Shown here piece after piece: positions 26,521 through 33,967 of a stretch of DNA of 40,098 nt (the stretch's first letter is position 1; each line of letters starts with the position of its first letter). Source of the DNA: Halobacteriales archaeon QS_8_65_32 (GTDB lineage: Archaea > Halobacteriota > Halobacteria > Halobacteriales > Halococcaceae); NCBI GenBank assembly GCA_003022925.1, contig PXRY01000074.1, positions 1-40,098 of the forward strand. The letters run 5' to 3'. A program made the position numbers and the translations under genes. The notes beneath the pieces are model-generated. The model saw nothing but the letters and a program-made list of their open reading frames with translations. It was not told the DNA's origin and made no database searches.

Positions 26521-27491
26521 ATGCGCGCCGCTGTCTATCACGGTCCCGGGGAGATCGGTATCGAGGATCGACCGACGCCTGAGGTCGAGTCGCCGACCGA
26601 CGCGCTCGTCCGCGTTACTCACACCGCGGTCTGTGGCTCGGATCTATGGTTGTCGGCGAGGAGGTCAGGTCGGTCGCGCCCGGCGACCGGGTGTTCGCGC
26701 CCTTCGCGATCAGCTGTGGGTACTGTGAGTTCTGCCGCAAAGGCCTCCACACGTCGTGTGTCAGAGGCGACGCGTGGGGCGGCGACAACGGCGGCGCACA
26801 GGGCGAGTACATCAAAGCGCCCCACGCCGACGGCACGCTCGTCCGAGTTCCCGACCGGTACGCGGACGACGAGAGCGCCTTAGAGGCGTTACTCCCGCTC
26901 ACCGACGTCATGGGTACGGGCCACCACGCCGCGGTGAGCGCGGGCGTCGAGGCGGGCGCGACCTGTATCGTCGTCGGCGACGGTGCCGTCGGGTTGTGCG
27001 GCGTGCTCGCCGCCCGCCGGCTCGGCGCGTCGCGGATCGTCGCAATGGGCCACCACGAAGACCGAATGGACGTAGCGCGCGAGTTCGGCGCGACCGAGAC
27101 CGTCACCGAACGCAGTGAGGACGCGATCGAGCGCGCGACCGACCTCACGCACGGCGGGGCCGATCACGTGCTCGAATGTGTGGGCGCGGCGTCGTCGATG
27201 GAGACCGCGGTCGGAGTCTGTCGGCCCGGCGGCACCGTCGGGTACGTCGGCGCTCCCTACGGGATAACGGAGGCCGGTCTCGACGTGTTTCCCTTCTTCG
27301 GGGACAACGTCTCGCTGCGGGGCGGTATCGCGCCGGTCCGGGCCTATGCGGAAGAACTGATGGCCGACGTCCTGGGCGGGACGCTCGACCCCTCGCCGGT
27401 CTTCACGAAACGCGTCGACTTAGAGGGCGTGCCTGATGGCTATCGCGCGATGGACGAACGCGAGGCGATCAAGGTGCTCGTCGAGGTCTGA
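26521..27491 (+). pseudogene. Zinc-dependent alcohol dehydrogenase, internal deletion with frameshift
   Basis: The N-terminus from ATG 26521 ('MRAAVYHGPGEIGIEDRP', 'VTHTAVCGSDLW') is a medium-chain dehydrogenase GroES-like start with the first zinc Cys. At about 26647 the frame jumps to 'VVGEEVRSVAPGDRVFAPFAISCGYCEFCRKGLHTSC', which has the four structural zinc cysteines. Comparison with the family layout shows that about 24 residues are gone, including the GHE motif that supplies a catalytic zinc ligand. The rest ('GADHVLECVGAASSMETAV', the Rossmann region 'VVGDGAVGLCGVLAARRLGA') is intact to the stop at 27491. A promoter-like CCTTTTGAG precedes the start. The 281-residue frame from 26646 would be a non-functional remnant. 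Confidence 0.8.
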
Positions 27492-27507
27492 GAGTACGTC
27501 GGTTCGT

Positions 27508-28454
27508 TTATCGATCCGTCGCCCGAACCGCGAGATCGAATGAGCGCGGCGACCGGTCCGCCCGCGGCCGGTAGGACACGACGAACTTCCAAGCGTGGCC
27601 GGGCGCGAAATCGTGGGTTTCGGTCGTCCGCCGGTCGAGGTGAACGGTCCCCGTGTCGCCCTCGAAGAAGATCACTCCGACCTCGACCCGCTCGTAGCCA
27701 GTCTGCGCAACGTTTTCGATCGTTCCCTCGACAGTCACTCGCCGGTGACCCGTTCGTTCAGCGTCAGTCCCTGTCGCGTCGGTTCCGTCGACCGTCGCTC
27801 TCACGTCGTCGAGACGCAGACCCTCCGGGGCGGTCGTTCGGTTGACTCGCGGCGAGGAGGTGGCGTCGGACGGGTCGGGAGCGTCGGCCGATCGGGTCGC
27901 GCCGACGAGTTTCGTCTGTCGGGGGAGGCCGGCGTCCTCCAGTTGGATGTTCGTATCTTCGGTAACTATCACGACTCCCTCAGGGTCGATCTCGGTTGCG
28001 ACGAGGGGGATTGCCTGCCCCGGCGAGCGCATAAACGGGTGGTTGGTCGAACTCATCACGGGCACGATATCGCGCTCGACGACCGGCCGCTTCAGAATCT
28101 GGCGCTTAATCATGCCCGCTGCGTCGGCGTCGAACTGTACCGACGCTTCCTCCGGCGGGACGAGCACTAATTTCTCGGCCTCGTCGGCGTCGGTCTTGCG
28201 GATCGTGACACGTTCGCCGATACCGACGTCGGCGTTCCGGCGGGTGAACCCGTTGATGCGAATAGTGTCGGCGTTCCAGTCCTGGCGATCGGCGCGCCAG
28301 ATCTTCGCCGTGGTTGCGTCGCTGCCCTCGATCCCAATGATGCCTCCCGGATCGAGGTTTCAGGCGCTGAACGGTATCGGGATCGAGGCGGGCAATGCCA
28401 CGGCCCGAGTCGTTGGGGTTACGGTTTCGCCGCCTCCAATTCTACGGCAGACAT
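27508..28454 (-). pseudogene. Orphan CDC48/VAT N-domain fused to a C-terminal FxLyD-like domain, two frameshifts
   Basis: From ATG 28454 (TATA-like TTTATATAG, complement of 28474-28483) the joined frames match the N-terminal double-psi barrel and second subdomain of CDC48/VAT: 'NDSGRGIARLDPDTVQRLNLDPGG', 'KIWRADRQDWNADTIRINGFTRRNADVGIGERVTI', 'PPEEASVQFDADAAGMIKRQILKRPVV' and 'VPVMSSTNHPFMRSPGQAIPL'. No AAA+ ATPase domain follows. Instead a linker and about 100 residues resembling an FxLyD beta domain ('VTVEGTIENVAQTGYERVEVGVIFFEG') complete the gene. Single extra A residues at 28419-28421 (giving TAA at codon 12) and 28358-28360 break the frame. Without them it would be a roughly 314-residue adaptor-like protein. 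The FxLyD assignment is tentative. Confidence 0.75.
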
Positions 28455-28616
28455 CTTCGGATATGTACGCTCCGCGGCTATATAAATCGACATACTGACA
28501 CGAACGTCGAGTAAGAACGAGAACGAAGGCGAGGACGAGCCCCCGAGTACCGTACTTTGGTCGTCGGTTCGATCAGGTTCGTGCGACGTGCCGCGATCGA
28601 GCGGCGTTCGCTGTGC

Positions 28617-29897
28617 TCACACCGGTTCTCCGAAGGCGTAGACCGTATTGTGACTCGTGATCTCCACGTCGGCGAAGTCGCCCGGTTCGATGCCGTACTC
28701 CGACGCCCCCTGCACGACGACCTGTCGGTAGGCCTCGTCGTAGCATTTGACCGACTCGCCGGTGCCCGCCTCGACTGCCAGGACCTCGTGTTCGGTGCCG
28801 ACCATCTCCTCGTGGGCCGCCCCGACGGTGGCCATCTTGGCGTCGGTCATTGCCTTCGAGCGTTCCTTCTTCAGCGTGCCGCCGAGTCCTTTCATATCGG
28901 CGGCATCGGTGCCCGGCCGCTTCGAGAAACGGGTGACGTTGATCTTCTCGGGCTCACTTTCTCGGAGCAACGCGAGACTACGTTCGTGGTCGGTGTCGGT
29001 TTCGGTGGGAAAGCCGACGATAAAGTCCGTCGCGAGCGTCCAGTGATCGAGGTGGCGATCGAAGGTTTCGACGACTTCCTCGAATTCGCGCACCTGGTGC
29101 TGACGACGCATCGCGCCTAACACCTCGTCCGACCCGCTTTGAACCGGCGCATGCAGGAAATTGTAGAGCTTCTCGTTGTCGGCGAACACCCGAGCTAGCT
29201 CCTCGCGGATGCCATGCACTCCCTTCGGGTTCGCCATCCCGACCCGAACCCGGAAGTCGCCCTCGATGGCACAGATCCGGTCGAGCAATTCGTGGAGTTT
29301 TCGCTCGCCTTCATCCCAGCCGTACACGCCGGTGTCCTGGCCCGTGATTCGAAGTTCCTTCGCGCCGGCGTGGACCAGCGCGCGGGCCTTCCGGACGTTC
29401 TCGACGATCGGCGGCGAGTCGATTTTCCCGGTCGCGCGTTTCGTGATACAGTACGAACAGTCCGACATACACCCGCGGGCGATCGGGAGAATACCAACCA
29501 CGCCGTCGAGAACCGGTTCCGGCCCGCCCGCTCCGGTGTTCGTGGTCCCCGCCGTACCTACGGGGGTCGGACACTCCCCATTCCTGACGGCTCCGGGCAC
29601 CTCGTCCCACCCGACGACGCGGGCGTTGACGTCGGCCGTCTCGAACTCGCCGCCCTGGGCGAGGGCCATACAGCCGGTGACGATCAACTCGGGGACCTCG
29701 CTCTCCAGTTCCGCGGCCCGCCGGAGCATGTTGCGCTCGGTCTTCTCGACGACTGTACAGGTGTTGAGGATCGCGACATCCGCGCCGGCCGGCCCGCCGA
29801 CGCGCTCGTGGCCCGCGTCGCGCAGCGTCCGCTCGATCTCGCGCGACTCACCCCGGTTCGCCGTACACCCGTAGGTCTCGATGTGATAGCGGGCCAT
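28617..29897 (-). CDS. tRNA t6A methylthiotransferase (e-MtaB/CDKAL1-like)
   Basis: This 426-residue radical-SAM enzyme converts t6A37 to ms2t6A in tRNAs reading ANN codons. The N-terminal UPF0004 domain has Fe-S cysteines C11 ('ETYGCTAN'), C47 ('LNTCTV') and C76 ('VTGCMA'). The radical-SAM cluster is 'ARGCMSDCSYC' (C143, C147, C150). 'LHAPVQSGSDEVLGAMRR' and 'TDFIVGFPTETD' are diagnostic. The C-terminal TRAM domain ends 'FADVEITSHNTVYAFGEPV'. Residues about 113-128 are a Gly/Thr-rich insertion. A TATA-like CTTTTTGACC (complement near 29922-29931) fits ATG 29897. It is the last gene of a minus-strand run. Confidence 0.94.
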   Translation of the reverse strand: MARYHIETYGCTANRGESREIERTLRDAGHERVGGPAGADVAILNTCTVVEKTERNMLRRAAELESEVPELIVTGCMALAQGGEFETADVNARVVGWDEVPGAVRNGECPTPVGTAGTTNTGAGGPEPVLDGVVGILPIARGCMSDCSYCITKRATGKIDSPPIVENVRKARALVHAGAKELRITGQDTGVYGWDEGERKLHELLDRICAIEGDFRVRVGMANPKGVHGIREELARVFADNEKLYNFLHAPVQSGSDEVLGAMRRQHQVREFEEVVETFDRHLDHWTLATDFIVGFPTETDTDHERSLALLRESEPEKINVTRFSKRPGTDAADMKGLGGTLKKERSKAMTDAKMATVGAAHEEMVGTEHEVLAVEAGTGESVKCYDEAYRQVVVQGASEYGIEPGDFADVEITSHNTVYAFGEPV

Positions 29898-30022
29898 GCT
29901 AATAGTACCGTGCCGGCGGTCAAAAAGCCGACCGATCGCGGTCGGGACGCGCGACCCCCGTCTCCCTTCCGTCGTCGGTCCGCTTGCGTTGCCGATCCGC
30001 TTGCGACGTCGGTCCGCTCGCC

Positions 30023-30421
30023 TTACCCGCCGCCGGCGATGACCTCGTCGGGGCGGATCCGCATGATAACCCGGGGGTTCTCGATCGGCATCGAGTAGTC
30101 CTCGCCGGTGTACCGCTGGGCGAGTTCGTCGATGTGCTCGCGGGCACCCTCTTCGTTCATCTCGTCGACCTCGCCGATGATCGAGAGGTGGCGATAGGGG
30201 TCGTCGGGATCGACCATGCTGATCCCCACCCGCGAGTCCCCGCTGACATTTCTTTCCTTGCGACGCTCGCGCTCGGTGTTGATCAACAATCGATCGCCCT
30301 CCGCGTCGTAATCGACCCAGACGGGCGTCACATGGGGCATCCCATCGGGGGTCATCGTCGCGACGTGGGCGAACGTCGCCTTCTCGAACAGGTCATCGAA
30401 TTCGGCTGGAATCGACGTCAT
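30023..30421 (-). CDS. PPOX-fold (pyridoxamine phosphate oxidase-like / F420-type) protein
   Basis: This 132-residue split-barrel flavin- or F420-binding protein begins 'FDDLFEKATFAHVATMTPDGMPHVTPVWVDYD', the usual first strands. 'ERRKERNVSGDSRVGISMVDPDDPYRHLSIIGEV' is the cofactor-phosphate-binding part. Family members are either oxidases or F420H2-dependent reductases; the cofactor is not evident here. Its ATG (30421) has its own TATA-like 'TCTAAAACG' (complement near 30443-30453), 32 nt after the CPBP stop. Confidence 0.9.
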   Translation of the reverse strand: MTSIPAEFDDLFEKATFAHVATMTPDGMPHVTPVWVDYDAEGDRLLINTERERRKERNVSGDSRVGISMVDPDDPYRHLSIIGEVDEMNEEGAREHIDELAQRYTGEDYSMPIENPRVIMRIRPDEVIAGGG

Positions 30422-30453
30422 CGTCGCCCGCTTCGCACCCGAGCGTTTTAGAT

Positions 30454-31572
30454 CTATGTCTCGCCCGTCGCTTCGGTCTTGCCCGTCGGGTCACCGGAGT
30501 CGGCGTCGGTCGCACCCGTTTCCCGCTCGCGCCAGCGAAGCGTCGGTTCGGCGAGCGCGGTTGCGAGTCCCACCGAGTCGTACCGGACCCGCACCCACGC
30601 GATCGTCAGGCAGATTCCCAGAACCATCGCGCCGAGGCCGACGAGGCCGGCCTCGGGGCCGAACGGTCCGCCGGTAACGATGGCGGGTCCGCTTTGCTCG
30701 ACGCGAACGACGCTCGCGCCGATGGTCGTCCCGCTGACGGGAAAGCCGAAGACCGCCCCCTGAAAGAGGTTCCAGGTGATATGGAGGCCGATTGGGATCG
30801 CGAGTTCGGCGGTGAGCAGATAGCCGGCGGCGAGAAAGACCCCCGCAAAGGTGATGTTCGCCGTGCTCACGAGGGTCGCGTTCGGGTTGTTCGCGTGTAC
30901 CGCGCCGAACAGTCCCGCAGTGAGCAGGGTCGCAACAGCGATCGCCGCCCGGGGGCCGACGAGCGGCACTCCCACCGATCCTTCCGCGGCGTTCGTGAGC
31001 AGGTAGCCCCGAAAGAGGAGTTCCTCGTAGATCCCGACGGCGACGAACAACGCGAGCGCCGCGAGCAACTCGACCGCGATGCCCGTCCGCGAGAGCGCAG
31101 CGGGCCCGAGCACTTCGGCGACGGTGACCCACCCCGCCGCGAGTTCGACGATGAAGACCGCCGTCATCAAGCCGGCCCCGAGCGCGAGGCCAAAGCCGAG
31201 ATCGAGCCACCATCCCCGATCGAACCGGAAGCCGAATGTGGCGAACGGTCGGCGATCGAGAAAGCGGCCGGCGAGCCACACCACGAGAACGGCTCCGACA
31301 GCCGTGAGGAGAAGGCTCACGACCCGGAGCACGGCTGATATCGAGAGCTCGGAAATGGCGGGCGTCAGCGCTCCGACGACGAGCGAACGGATCGCGAGTA
31401 CCTGAAATCCGAGGCCGATCGCGACCGAGAGCACGCCGAAAGTGACCACGGCGAGCACGAGGCGAAAGAGCGCCCGGAACCGGCGCTCCTCGCGATTCCA
31501 GAAAACGCCGAGGAGCATCCATAGCGCCCGGTTCGCCGACCCCCGTTCGTCGCGTCCGTCGGCGTCGTCCAT
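30454..31572 (-). CDS. CPBP family intramembrane metalloprotease
   Basis: The protein has 372 residues with about eight hydrophobic helices. The CPBP/Rce1-type active-site motifs are present: 'EELLFRGYL' (EExxxR), 'FGAVHANNPN' (FxxxH) and 'LHITWNLFQG' (HxxxN). Such proteases cleave membrane substrates or modify prenylated proteins; haloarchaea have several, with unknown targets. A poly-charged N-terminus ('MDDADGRDERG') and a C-terminal Thr/Asp/Gly tail flank the membrane core. TATA-like 'CGCTTACCGG' (complement near 31596-31605) fits ATG 31572. It belongs to the minus-strand run from the epimerase to the methylthiotransferase. Confidence 0.92.
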   Translation of the reverse strand: MDDADGRDERGSANRALWMLLGVFWNREERRFRALFRLVLAVVTFGVLSVAIGLGFQVLAIRSLVVGALTPAISELSISAVLRVVSLLLTAVGAVLVVWLAGRFLDRRPFATFGFRFDRGWWLDLGFGLALGAGLMTAVFIVELAAGWVTVAEVLGPAALSRTGIAVELLAALALFVAVGIYEELLFRGYLLTNAAEGSVGVPLVGPRAAIAVATLLTAGLFGAVHANNPNATLVSTANITFAGVFLAAGYLLTAELAIPIGLHITWNLFQGAVFGFPVSGTTIGASVVRVEQSGPAIVTGGPFGPEAGLVGLGAMVLGICLTIAWVRVRYDSVGLATALAEPTLRWRERETGATDADSGDPTGKTEATGET

Positions 31573-31699
31573 CGGCCTAGCTACGCGCTGCCCGCCGGTA
31601 AGCGTCTCGTCTCAGCGCCGTTCGCTCTCGGCCCCGATTCCGTCCCCGTTCCCGGCTTTCCCCCTCGTCCCCGTCTCCACTTCCGTTCTCGTTCCGGTG

Positions 31700-32347
31700 T
31701 TAGTCCTCGGTTCCGGCCGCGAAGTCCTCGACGATGGCCGCGCCGCTCGACGCGCCGATCCGTTCAGCACCGGCGTCGAACATCGCTCTCGCTTCCTCCC
31801 AGCTACCGATCCCGCCGCTCGCCTTCGTAGGCAGATGTTCGGCCATCCGAGAGACCGCCTCGGCGGTCGCCCCACCACTGGCGAAGCCGGTCGAGGTCTT
31901 GACGAACGCGGCGTCGGCGGCCCGCGCGAGCCGACAGCCCCGGTCGATCGCCTCGTCACCGAGCAGGGCGGTTTCGAGGACGACCTTTACAGGGACCGGG
32001 ACCGCAGCGACGACTTCGGCGATCGCCTCGCGCACCGCGTCGTCCTCGCCGGCGCGAAGCCGGCCGACGTTACAGACAATATCGAGTTCGTCGGCCCCGT
32101 CGTCCCAGGCCGTCTCGGCTTCGACCGCCTTGACCGCCGGGGCGTGGGTGCCGTGGGGGAAGCCGATCACCGTCACGATCGGCACCTCGGGGGCGTACGC
32201 GGCCGCTTCGGCGACGTAACACGGCGGCACACAGGCGTTCATGCCGTAGTCGGCACACGCGTCGAGCACCTGCCGGACGTCCTCGATGTCGGTTGCGGGG
32301 CCTAAAACGGTGTGATCGATCCGTGCTGCGAGTTCCGATCGGTCCAT
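31700..32347 (-). CDS. deoC: Deoxyribose-phosphate aldolase
   Basis: This 215-residue class I aldolase cleaves 2-deoxyribose 5-phosphate to acetaldehyde and glyceraldehyde 3-phosphate, in nucleoside salvage. 'RIDHTVLGP' opens the barrel, '[12 protein letters not shown]' holds the catalytic Asp (D89), 'VPVKVVLET' K121, '[14 protein letters not shown]' the Schiff-base K150, and '[12 protein letters not shown]' K175. The length matches archaeal DeoC. ATG 32347 is preceded by TATA-like CCTTTTTGC (complement near 32371-32379), so the open frame that continues to 32506 is not used. About 125 nt of spacer to the CPBP gene holds a degenerate hexanucleotide tract. Confidence 0.95.
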   Translation of the reverse strand: MDRSELAARIDHTVLGPATDIEDVRQVLDACADYGMNACVPPCYVAEAAAYAPEVPIVTVIGFPHGTHAPAVKAVEAETAWDDGADELDIVCNVGRLRAGEDDAVREAIAEVVAAVPVPVKVVLETALLGDEAIDRGCRLARAADAAFVKTSTGFASGGATAEAVSRMAEHLPTKASGGIGSWEEARAMFDAGAERIGASSGAAIVEDFAAGTED

Positions 32348-32532
32348 GCCCGCGCGAGGACCGACCCGAGCAAAAAGGGATGTGGTTATCGGGTGTTTCC
32401 GGCGGCGGGTCGTCGTGACCAGCGAGGGGTTGGCGTAGCCGGCGCTCGAATGGACGAGCGCCGTCGGTAGTACGAGATGACTCTGCGTGTCGGACGGAAG
32501 TTCCACGTTCGAGAGGCACCGGAGCCGCCCGG

Positions 32533-33264
32533 TCAGAGTTCAGTCTCGATTGGGACGAGACGCGCGCCGGCGATCGCCGGGATGTCGTACAGCCCTCGCT
32601 GCTCGGCGTCGAGCGCGGTTTCTAACGCCACGGCAGCGACCCCCGTCACCGAGAGCGGCCTGACGTCGCCGAAGCACCGGGCAACCCGCTCGCGCTCGCC
32701 GAGTTCGCGCAACGTTCGGTTCGTGACCCGAGAGAAGTGTGGGTTCGGCTCGCGCTCGCCGTAGACTGGACCGGGACGCAGACGCGCAACGCTCACGTCG
32801 AGTTCGCGCAGTTCGCGCTCCGCACGGCGCTTTGCCGTCAGGTACGCTTCCCTGGCACCCGGCGGCGTCACCGACGCCGAGACGAACGAAAACGACGGAA
32901 CGCCCGCGCGTTCGGCTTCCAGTCCCGCAAGAATCGCCGCGTCGCCGTTCACGCGTTCGAGAACGATCCCCTCGTTCGGGTCGTCGTCGATGATCCCGAT
33001 CGAGTGGACGACGCCGTCACAGCCGTCGAGGTATCGCCGCCAGCAACGCGGCTCGAAGACGCTCGCGGCGACCCAGTTCACCTCGTCGGCCCACACCGGA
33101 TCGTCCCTGCCGTCCCGACCGTTCCCCTTACCGCCGCCCGACCTGCCGAACGCCGGCCGGCCGCTGCGTGCGACGCTTACCGCGTCGTGGCCACGTTCGG
33201 CGGCGAGGCGACAGACTTCTCGACCGATGAACCCGCTGCCGCCGGTGACGAGTACCCGACCCAT
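32533..33264 (-). CDS. NAD-dependent epimerase/NDUFA9-like atypical SDR
   Basis: This 243-residue extended/atypical SDR has '[23 protein letters not shown]' as the dinucleotide-binding loop (GxxGxxG). '[19 protein letters not shown]' and '[43 protein letters not shown]' match the NDUFA9-like/NAD(P)H-binding group, where the catalytic-Tyr region is changed ('AYLTAKR'). The role may be structural or in quinone/lipid metabolism; no complex I gene is nearby. Residues about 45-57 are a Gly/Asp-rich insertion. ATG 33264 has a TATA-like CTTCTATCC (complement of about 33284-33292). It is the first gene of the minus-strand run. Confidence 0.88.
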   Translation of the reverse strand: MGRVLVTGGSGFIGREVCRLAAERGHDAVSVARSGRPAFGRSGGGKGNGRDGRDDPVWADEVNWVAASVFEPRCWRRYLDGCDGVVHSIGIIDDDPNEGIVLERVNGDAAILAGLEAERAGVPSFSFVSASVTPPGAREAYLTAKRRAERELRELDVSVARLRPGPVYGEREPNPHFSRVTNRTLRELGERERVARCFGDVRPLSVTGVAAVALETALDAEQRGLYDIPAIAGARLVPIETEL

Positions 33265-33895
33265 GACCCGAGAACGACGCCGAGGATAGAAGGGGTTGTG
33301 CCCGCGGCGATCCGCTCGTCCGCTCGATCTCCCCTCGGCGGCTCGTCGGCGAGTGCTTCGGCTTCGGCTCGGGGTGAGAACGCGGTACGGGCGCAACCCA
33401 CGGCGACGCGTAGGGTAATACCTGATAGCACGGTAACAGCCGGCGGGGCGAGGACATTGCACCTGAGGGTCGCGCCGCCGACTGCTGCCGCAGTCCCGGC
33501 GTTCGATGCCCGTCAGTGTAGGCGTTCGGTATCTCGAACCGAAACGGGAGGTATCCGGACAGTAGCGCCGTCTACCGTCCGCTGTCTACTGTCCACCGTC
33601 GACCGTCGGCATCGGTCTCCGGGCGGCCGCCGGGGCCGTTGCCCGCTCATCTCGATCGTCGAGGGTCGATGGGCGGTCGCCGATCGTCGACCGGCGGGAG
33701 CGAACCGACCGATCGGAGCGGAGCGACCGGCGACCGGCGACGCGAGCGCGGACGGCCGTGTCGAGCGGGGTATGACCCTCGATGGCGGAGGGTTCTACGG
33801 AACGGACGGCGAGCCCGGTGCCCGGGGACGATCGGTCCTCGTGAAGGTCCGAAGGGACGAAGCCGCGCGCTGTCGGGCGATTTCGTGCAACGAAA

Positions 33896-33905
33896 CGTTT
33901 AGAAA
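33896..33905 (+). promoter_or_regulatory. BRE/TATA element of topA
   Basis: CGTTTAGAAA, preceded by CGAAA, is a TATA-like box. Initiation about 26-27 nt downstream falls at 33928-33929, exactly at an ATG that opens a 12-codon upstream frame. Confidence 0.55.
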
Positions 33906-33928
33906 CGGTCTCCCCATACCGGAAATCA

Positions 33929-33967
33929 ATGGCCAGGTACGCGAGGGGTGATCGTCGGTGGAGTTGA
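33929..33967 (+). CDS. Candidate leaderless upstream ORF overlapping topA
   Basis: ATG 33929 opens a 12-residue frame (MARYARGDRRWS) ending in TGA at 33965-33967, which overlaps the topA GTG start (33958) out of frame. The ATG sits at the predicted transcription start, so it would be translated leaderless. It might couple ribosomes to topA or control its expression. No homology is claimed; it may be chance. Confidence 0.35.
   Translation: MARYARGDRRWS
33944..33952 (+). promoter_or_regulatory. Shine-Dalgarno of topA
   Basis: AGGGGTGAT at 33944-33952 matches the haloarchaeal anti-SD core (GGAGGTGATC) well and ends 5 nt before GTG 33958. Strong SD sites are uncommon in this window, where most genes look leaderless. 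It decides the GTG start. Confidence 0.6.

Larger units (their letters stand above)
33265..33957. other. 693-base gene-free spacer upstream of topA
   Basis: The left end has the epimerase promoter. A plus-strand frame is open from 32737 to 33951 but its residues are Arg/Pro/Ser-rich and unlike haloarchaeal proteins, so it is treated as chance. Bases 33577-33612 carry four or five degenerate copies of a heptamer of the type ACCGTCG / ACTGTCC. At the right end lie the topA promoter and leader. I recognise no structured RNA, including RNase P or SRP RNA. Confidence 0.5.

Noticed and set aside
26646..27491. Separate 281-residue alcohol dehydrogenase from an internal ATG
   Set aside because: It lacks the N-terminal catalytic zinc ligands and has no promoter; it is the 3' part of the deleted gene.
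27508..28167. Stand-alone 219-residue protein starting at the internal Met of the CDC48-N gene
   Set aside because: The frame continues upstream through conserved N-domain sequence, and the TATA box fits the start at 28454 instead.
32737..33951. 404-residue plus-strand open frame across the epimerase and the spacer before topA
   Set aside because: The first part is antisense to the epimerase and the rest is Arg/Pro-rich without motifs; the topA leader overlaps its end.
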